This document shows positions 58,339 to 64,000 of a DNA stretch of 64,000 bases, in pieces. Position numbers and translations under genes: made by a program. Below the pieces are notes generated by a model, which was given only the letters and a program-made list of their open reading frames with translations, did not search any database and was not told where the DNA came from. The DNA comes from Kudoa neothunni (lineage: Eukaryota > Cnidaria), in assembly GCA_964304625.1 (NCBI GenBank), contig OZ199840.1:10664001-10728000 (forward strand), given 5' to 3'. The stretch's first letter is position 1, and every line of letters begins with the position of its first letter.

Positions 58339-61300
58339 AAATATACCATAAATGTGGAGCCTGATGGTATATTAACCAGACGTTATTTTAGATTTCAGTG
58401 TAATTTAATTTTATCCGGAAATTAAAACAAAAAGTTGTTCCAGATTGCGGTTACTGAAATATCGGTTAATTGGAGTTTCTTTATCTAGAATATACGTCAA
58501 TTTCAAATAAATTTTAAACAATCCTATATGAAACATTCAAAAAATCACCTTATCTTTCAAATTTCGCTCATATATCATTAAATATTCATCAGGGCAAAGA
58601 GAGTCAAATATGAATAGATAAATTGCTGTATTAAATAACTTTATTTAAACATTTACACTAAAATTTAATGACTTTACCTGAAATCCATTTTCATTAACAA
58701 AATTTTTGTAAGAATTTATAATGAAACTTTCCACCTAGAAATACATGATACTTGATAAATAAAATATATTATTTCTAAAGTTATTTTAATTTAGTCCATA
58801 AGATTAAAAGTGATAGTGAATTATACATCAAATATATAAGTGTGATTTTGAATGAAAGGAGATTGTGCTAATCATTGTTTATTTATTGGCAACATTTAAC
58901 AATGCATACGAAAACAGTGATTTAATGATATAACTGTTAATCCACTAAGAATATAGTTATTAATCGCAAAAAAAACTTAAAAGGGTGCAGATATAATAAA
59001 TCTTTTAACTATCTAACATATTTATAAAATTGACATCGTTTCCGACATCACCTACCAACAGATTATCACAGAATAAAGAATAAAATTTGGAATTTTATTT
59101 ATCTCCGGAACGCAATACTCCAATTGTAAATATATCCAAATCTTATTTTCTTGTTAATATTTATAGCTGTCATTGTTAAAATAATCAAAATAAATTGGAA
59201 GTTTCTGCCAAGCTTCTTCGTTACAGAAGCTTAGGATTATTCAAAATATGGGTTTAAGGGACTTCACTCAAATCTAAAGTGATAATGATAATTTGAGAAA
59301 TTGGAATGAAATACAATTATACTCATTGTATTTTTATTATGTTAAAAATTTTCGTTAATGGTAATATATATAAATATATATATAGCTTTAGTAAATGGAA
59401 ATACTATCTGTTTTTAATAAATTATTAGCCAATTATATATCCAATATTTTACCTACAGGTCACATCATTTAGAAAACACAATGAATTAAACTTCACATTT
59501 TTGTTACCGAAAAATTGACGAAACATCCATATAATCTGTTAAATGAAATAAAGTTTTAGTTGTGTGATGTGTAGTTGTTATTTTAGCTCATTGAGAATAT
59601 TTGAAACCAAAATTGCTATATCAGTCGAAAGCATGACCCCACAATCGAGATCCTTGCATAGTGATTCTAACTAAATAAATCGCAATCAGTCGCACATCCA
59701 TAATATTAAGTATACGTATCTTATTTTTTTGATTAAGCATTCATTTCTGTGTTTGGCTCTTTGAATTCGTTTCTCAAATATTTCGTTAGCTTGGTTGATT
59801 CTTCTAGTGGTATCGTTGCGACCTGTTTTTCCCTGCTTTCATTCCAGGATTGACTTGTAACTGGTGTTTAGCAAACTTAAACTCCAAGATCATCCCTTCC
59901 TAAGAAGACCATACCTACGTAATGTTTAAATGGTTACGAAAATCCAAATTCTAGCATTTTAAAATCCTTTCTATCTCATTATTATATATTTTTGATTTTG
60001 GAGTTGTTTTGTCCAATTTTATGAGTGGAAAACATTTTTTATAAATAAACCTCTGTGACGAACTTGAGTATATTGTTTTATGTCATCAAATAAAAATGTT
60101 AAATTCTTTAGATCTGTTTTAGTTTGTAACAAATTTTAATAATATACATTGTGAATTTTTATTTTATATCCTATTAAAAAAATCACTCACTGTTGTCAAG
60201 AATTAACACCTCTCTCAATTTGATGTATTTATGAGTGTAATTTTAGCAGCTATTTACACTCTGATTTTTATCTATAATAAATTAACCTGATTTAAGGAAC
60301 ACATAAGGAGTAAGTGTATTCGCAAAAATCAGATTCTATATTAAGATTAATTTAAATTATCATCTAATCCTATTAATCGTTTGATTTAAATACTTATTTG
60401 AAAGGATTTTTTCACCCGTCAACCATTTCAAATCTCATTAACAGCATTTTAGAATCCTCCTACAAATAACTTTCTATTTTATTATCTCCATCACATAATA
60501 ATTAAAGATTGTCATGATTATTCTATTTTTTAACAAAAGATCATCTTTGTTATTCATGTATACTCGGAACACAAACAATTATTTAACGAGGAGAAAAATA
60601 ATTTTTGTGATAATTCGAGTGTGAAAATAATTTTTCGATCTGCTCCATAAGTTTTGATTCATACGAAGATTATTAGATGTTATTCTTTTGAATCTACATA
60701 AGATAGTTTTATTGCTTATAATTATGTAATAAAATAATTGTACTGATGTCTACCATTGAACATTTAACCAATAATTTGCATATTTTATTAAATTTTCCAA
60801 TGATTTTTCTGAAAAATAAAAATTCTATTAACTTTACAAATTTATACAAATGGTTTTATTAACACGAATAAATTTAATGAAAATTATCGTAAACTTTCCA
60901 GCTTCGCCCAGGATATGTAATATTTCGTATTAAAAAATTTCTCAAACCCATTAATAAAATATATATTAATAACTTGAATTAATTAATAGAAAGAATTAAA
61001 CTAAAACAATTATTAAAAAAGGGTCGTCTTACTAATAATTGTGAGCATTAAAAATAAAGTTGAGGTCATAAAAAATATTAAAATTTATATAGTTAGTTGA
61101 AAACTTGCGACAATTAATTATTATTTCTCAAATTGATATCCCTTTATCGGGCATAAACTCTTATACTCTATTTCCTACCAGCAGCCATGCATCCTTTTGA
61201 AATTCTTTTAAACAATCAGAAAAAGTAAAATTATGTATCTGTTGAATTTTATTTTAGTTGTTATGCGCACAAACTACAAGAATTTGGGGGATATAACCCT

Positions 61301-61339
61301 TTGGATGTAATTTAGTTATAGTAGATAACTATTTTAGTG
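58339..61339. other. intergenic, AT-rich; nothing assigned
   Basis: No coding frames above chance were seen. There are short AT runs (about 59364-59385) and a small dyad, AAGCTTCTTCGTTACAGAAGCTT, near 59211-59233 that may be random. I see no gene in this 3 kb. Confidence 0.45.
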
Positions 61340-62200
61340 TAATGCTTTCACGTATGGCGGGAAAATACGTAAAGCTAACCACTTTTACGTACTTTGATCC
61401 GTGCATACACAATATGAATTTTTTTATATCGTCCTTTGAATGTAATCTAGGCAATACAAATTAATTTAAACAACCAAATTTTATATAGAGAATGTGTCTT
61501 TATTACTCTACGATATTATAAAACTTTTTGTGAAATTTAGAGTATTTAATATTATTTTCTGTTCACTTAACCTTTTCCATAATTGCATGAGACGTTGAAA
61601 ATTTTAATTTTACATCGTGTTATTTTTGTGTGAAAAAAGTTTAATCATTAATTTGATAGTTATAATCAGCAGAATATTCTCTTCACAGTTATTTCGGCTT
61701 TCCACCTAAAAATGATAATTGTATCAAGGGGTAGCCTTGTAATAAAAATTCATTTCCTTTACATTGTACCTTTTATATTTTTAAGAACCAATATTAAGGT
61801 TAAATGTTGAGGCATACTTCCTCTTGATTAATTTAGCTTATTTCATATGAACGTTAGTTATTATTTTCTTAAGTCACTTTATCAGATCCGGTCATGATCA
61901 TAAGGAAGTTGTCCCTAAAAATATTTTCAACAATTAGATTACTTATACCGATTTGGATAATTAATATTCCAATTTCTTATATAATTCCTCCTTATATTTT
62001 AAAATTTCATTACACATACTAATTTATGACATGTTAAATTGCAGTATAGAGCAGTTTTGGTCCTCAACAAATAATTTTACCATTTTAAGTTATTATTTCA
62101 TATGAAACATTATACACATTTATTTATTTAATTTTGTCAACCATTAAGAATAAACACACATACAAGCGATATCTATTAAAAAACTACGTAAAATAGACTA
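61340..62200. repeat. dispersed repeat family, copy 3 (longest uninterrupted)
   Basis: The blocks GCTAACCACTTTTACGTA (61374), AATATGAATTTTTTTATATC (61411), AATTCCTCCTTATA (61983) and ATGACATGTTAAATTGCAGT (62026) follow the order and spacing seen in copy 1. The copy has no transposon insertion. It shows no coding potential, and the ends are undefined. Confidence 0.55.
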
Positions 62201-62534
62201 ATCACGTGATTTTTACATTGGACTATTTTTTATATTACTTTAATTCTGAATGACTAAAAATTCACTAAGTACTCTCAAATAAATGCAACAATACTTCTCA
62301 CTCAATATATATATATATATATAACGTATGTGGTAATATTAGAAAACTGATTAATATTGAATAGTAACTGTATTATTGACAAGAATTATATTTAAAATAT
62401 TTGTATAAAATTTTATCCGAAATATAATTATTAAAATTTCTTTTAATAATTTATAAAAAAACAGAAATTTATGGCGCACGCAGCATCAGTTACAAAGATC
62501 CCTTCTGAGGGTTTGTGATTGATTGGTTGTGCTA

Positions 62535-63747
62535 ATGATCGTGTGGCTGTTGTTGGTTTCACACATTCAAATAGTACAACAGGTTGAATTCCTAGCCATT
62601 GGCGCCGGTGTAGCGACGATAGCAAGTAAAAAGCCGCTGGTTGTTTAATCGAACTTCTGAGTGGGTGGAAACTTTAGGTCTCGGAAAAATACCTTATTGC
62701 ATATATAATGAATGCTGTAACGATAAATGGATCAATAAGACAGTGGATTTAAAGGATTTATCGGCTTATATTTACGGACAAGATCACATTCTAAAATTAG
62801 CTCACAATTCTATTCAGCGGCATGTAACCAACCAATATCCAACCAAACCGTTGGTAATTGTATTGAGTGGGCCGCCAGGCACCGGGAAAAATTATTTTTC
62901 CGAACTTGTTGCTAAGCGACTTTTCTATCGTGGAACTCTCAGCAAGTGAGACTCTCCTATTATGTTTATAGATTGATTGGTGCGACTATCTGTAAATATG
63001 GCGATTAGATACGTGAAAATAGTTATTGGAACGCAACATTTTATCAGAGAACGAACCAAAGAAGAATATCAGAAAATGCTCGCTGCCACAATTAAAAATG
63101 TGGTTAGCAAATGCCCAAAAAGGACATTATTTATTTTCGATGAGATAGATAAATTTCCTGAAGGTGTTACCGACATATTGAAACCATATTTTGATCGTTA
63201 CGAGAAAATAGATGGCATTGATTTTAGGTAGGTTATTGTTTGCTATGGGAAAGAACAATTTATTGATTTAGACATTCAATTTTTATGCTCATCGGTAACA
63301 AGGGACAAAATGAGATCAGCCAATTTGTGTATAAAAATTTTCAAAATGGTATCGATCGTTCCCAAATACCACAATACCAACTTGAACACATTGTCAAATC
63401 GGTTATCTACTACAATCCATCTAACACCACTGATTTAGGTGGGATTTTTTCCGTGCATTCTAACATTTTACTCGCTATATATAGGTATGTATCATAGTAG
63501 ACTCATTGAAAATAGCTTGATTGACATATTTTTACCTTTTTATCCTCTGGAAAGACGTCATTTGTTGAGATGTATCGAGTGGGAATTATCCCAACTCAAA
63601 CTATCTCAAGCACATATCTCAATTGATTTGGAGGAATGCGCTGGAAAAATTATGAGATACATTGAATTTTATCCTGAAGACAATCCTATTTTTTCATTAG
63701 ATGGATGTAAAAAAATAAATTTTCTCACAAATACTTTCTGTTACTAA
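62535..63747 (+). CDS. Torsin-type ER AAA+ ATPase
   Basis: Five exons (62535-62625, 62678-62945, 63009-63227, 63272-63438, 63485-63747) join to 335 residues (human TOR1A 332). Torsins act in the ER and nuclear-envelope lumen with LAP1/LULL1 cofactors. The start is a hydrophobic signal and membrane-hugging segment (MIVWLLLVSHIQIV, then FLAIGAGVATIAS). The family landmark PYCIYNECC follows. Walker A is GPPGTGKN (95-102) with the Torsin-specific Asn. Walker B is FIFDEI (161-166) with both acidic residues. SRLIENSLIDIFLPFYPLE matches the human DRNLIDYFVPFLPLE region. The C-terminal sensor-II-like Gly-Cys-Lys (322-324) with the redox Cys is kept. The N-terminal cysteine pair is also kept. Introns are 44-63 nt. 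The protein looks complete and competent. Confidence 0.95.
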
Positions 63748-64000
63748 TATATATTTCAACTTGTACAGCGTTCGAATTATTGTTTCTATTCTCCATATCT
63801 GTTATCTTTATATCTATCTATCTATCTATGTATGTATCTATGTATATGGAGACATATAAATATCAATATATTTAATCTATAGACTATTTTAATGTGTAAT
63901 AATATTGTGTTTTGATTTTCGTCTTCGTTTCTCGCAATAAATATCACTTTGGGTTGAAATAAGGTGTCATATATGTCACTGTGGGGATTTGAATAGAGAA
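63748..64000. other. downstream of Torsin; TATC/TATG tandem run
   Basis: A (TCTA)n/(TGTA)n run lies at about 63807-63845 in the 3' flank. Nothing else is resolved before the window ends. Confidence 0.6.

Noticed and set aside
1-64000. LTR retroelements, endogenous viruses, Polintons, CRISPR arrays, rRNA
   Set aside because: No reverse transcriptase, integrase, capsid or paired long direct repeats, no regularly spaced repeats and no rRNA-like conserved stretches were seen on either strand. All recognised mobile DNA is cut-and-paste DNA transposon or SINE.

Overview
The window is AT-rich nuclear DNA from a small-intron animal. At least ten multi-exon protein genes can be read by joining GT-AG introns. 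Most introns are only 25-70 nt long, and genes are separated by 1-6 kb of AT-rich sequence full of DNA-transposon debris. The gene set (Torsin, IQSEC/BRAG Arf-GEF, Diaphanous-type formin, PPP1R21, HMG-box protein, Rpn6, MRPS5) is metazoan. Introns of 25-26 nt recall dicyemid or orthonectid-like miniaturised animals, but the lineage is an inference and I cannot fix it from the sequence.

Layout, left to right: a truncated first exon pair of a possible CDC48/p97 gene (minus, 1-169); a complete SMC6 gene of 21 exons (minus, 2794-9138); PPME1 (plus, 12331-14325), convergent with a two-HMG-box gene (minus, 14492-15143); a complete MULE transposon with long terminal inverted repeats (18049-21035); a Diaphanous-related formin (plus, about 22823-27427); a piggyBac element (29016-31134); a small unrecognised membrane protein (minus, 31427-32352); MRPS5 (minus, 35748-37346), divergent from PPP1R21 (plus, 37842-40372); hAT remains (41570-42980 and 44557-45340); an IQSEC/BRAG-type Arf-GEF (plus, 46551-49301); a tRNA-derived SINE and a Tc1/IS630-like relic (50070-51090); PSMD11/Rpn6 (minus, 51557-54799); a hAT element (56906-58338); and a Torsin (plus, 62535-63747).

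The reading frame was followed through every splice junction. For SMC6 (1041 aa), PPME1 (319 aa), MRPS5 (392 aa), PPP1R21 (780 aa), the IQSEC-like gene (498 aa), PSMD11 (446 aa or 430 aa), Torsin (335 aa) and the membrane protein (198 aa), the summed exon length is an exact multiple of three. The HMG gene is the exception. It is one base over, and either a one-base change in an A run or removal of a 34-nt GT-AG segment would restore the frame. The genes are ordinary housekeeping, cytoskeletal and trafficking genes with no sign of joint regulation, apart from the shared 0.5-kb MRPS5/PPP1R21 promoter interval.

The most informative non-genic structure is layered transposition. A hAT MITE sits inside an older dispersed repeat within the only long SMC6 intron, and other copies of that repeat lie inside the 57-kb hAT element and at 61.3-62.2 kb. 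I saw no LTR, endogenous-virus or Polinton-like element, no CRISPR and no rRNA.
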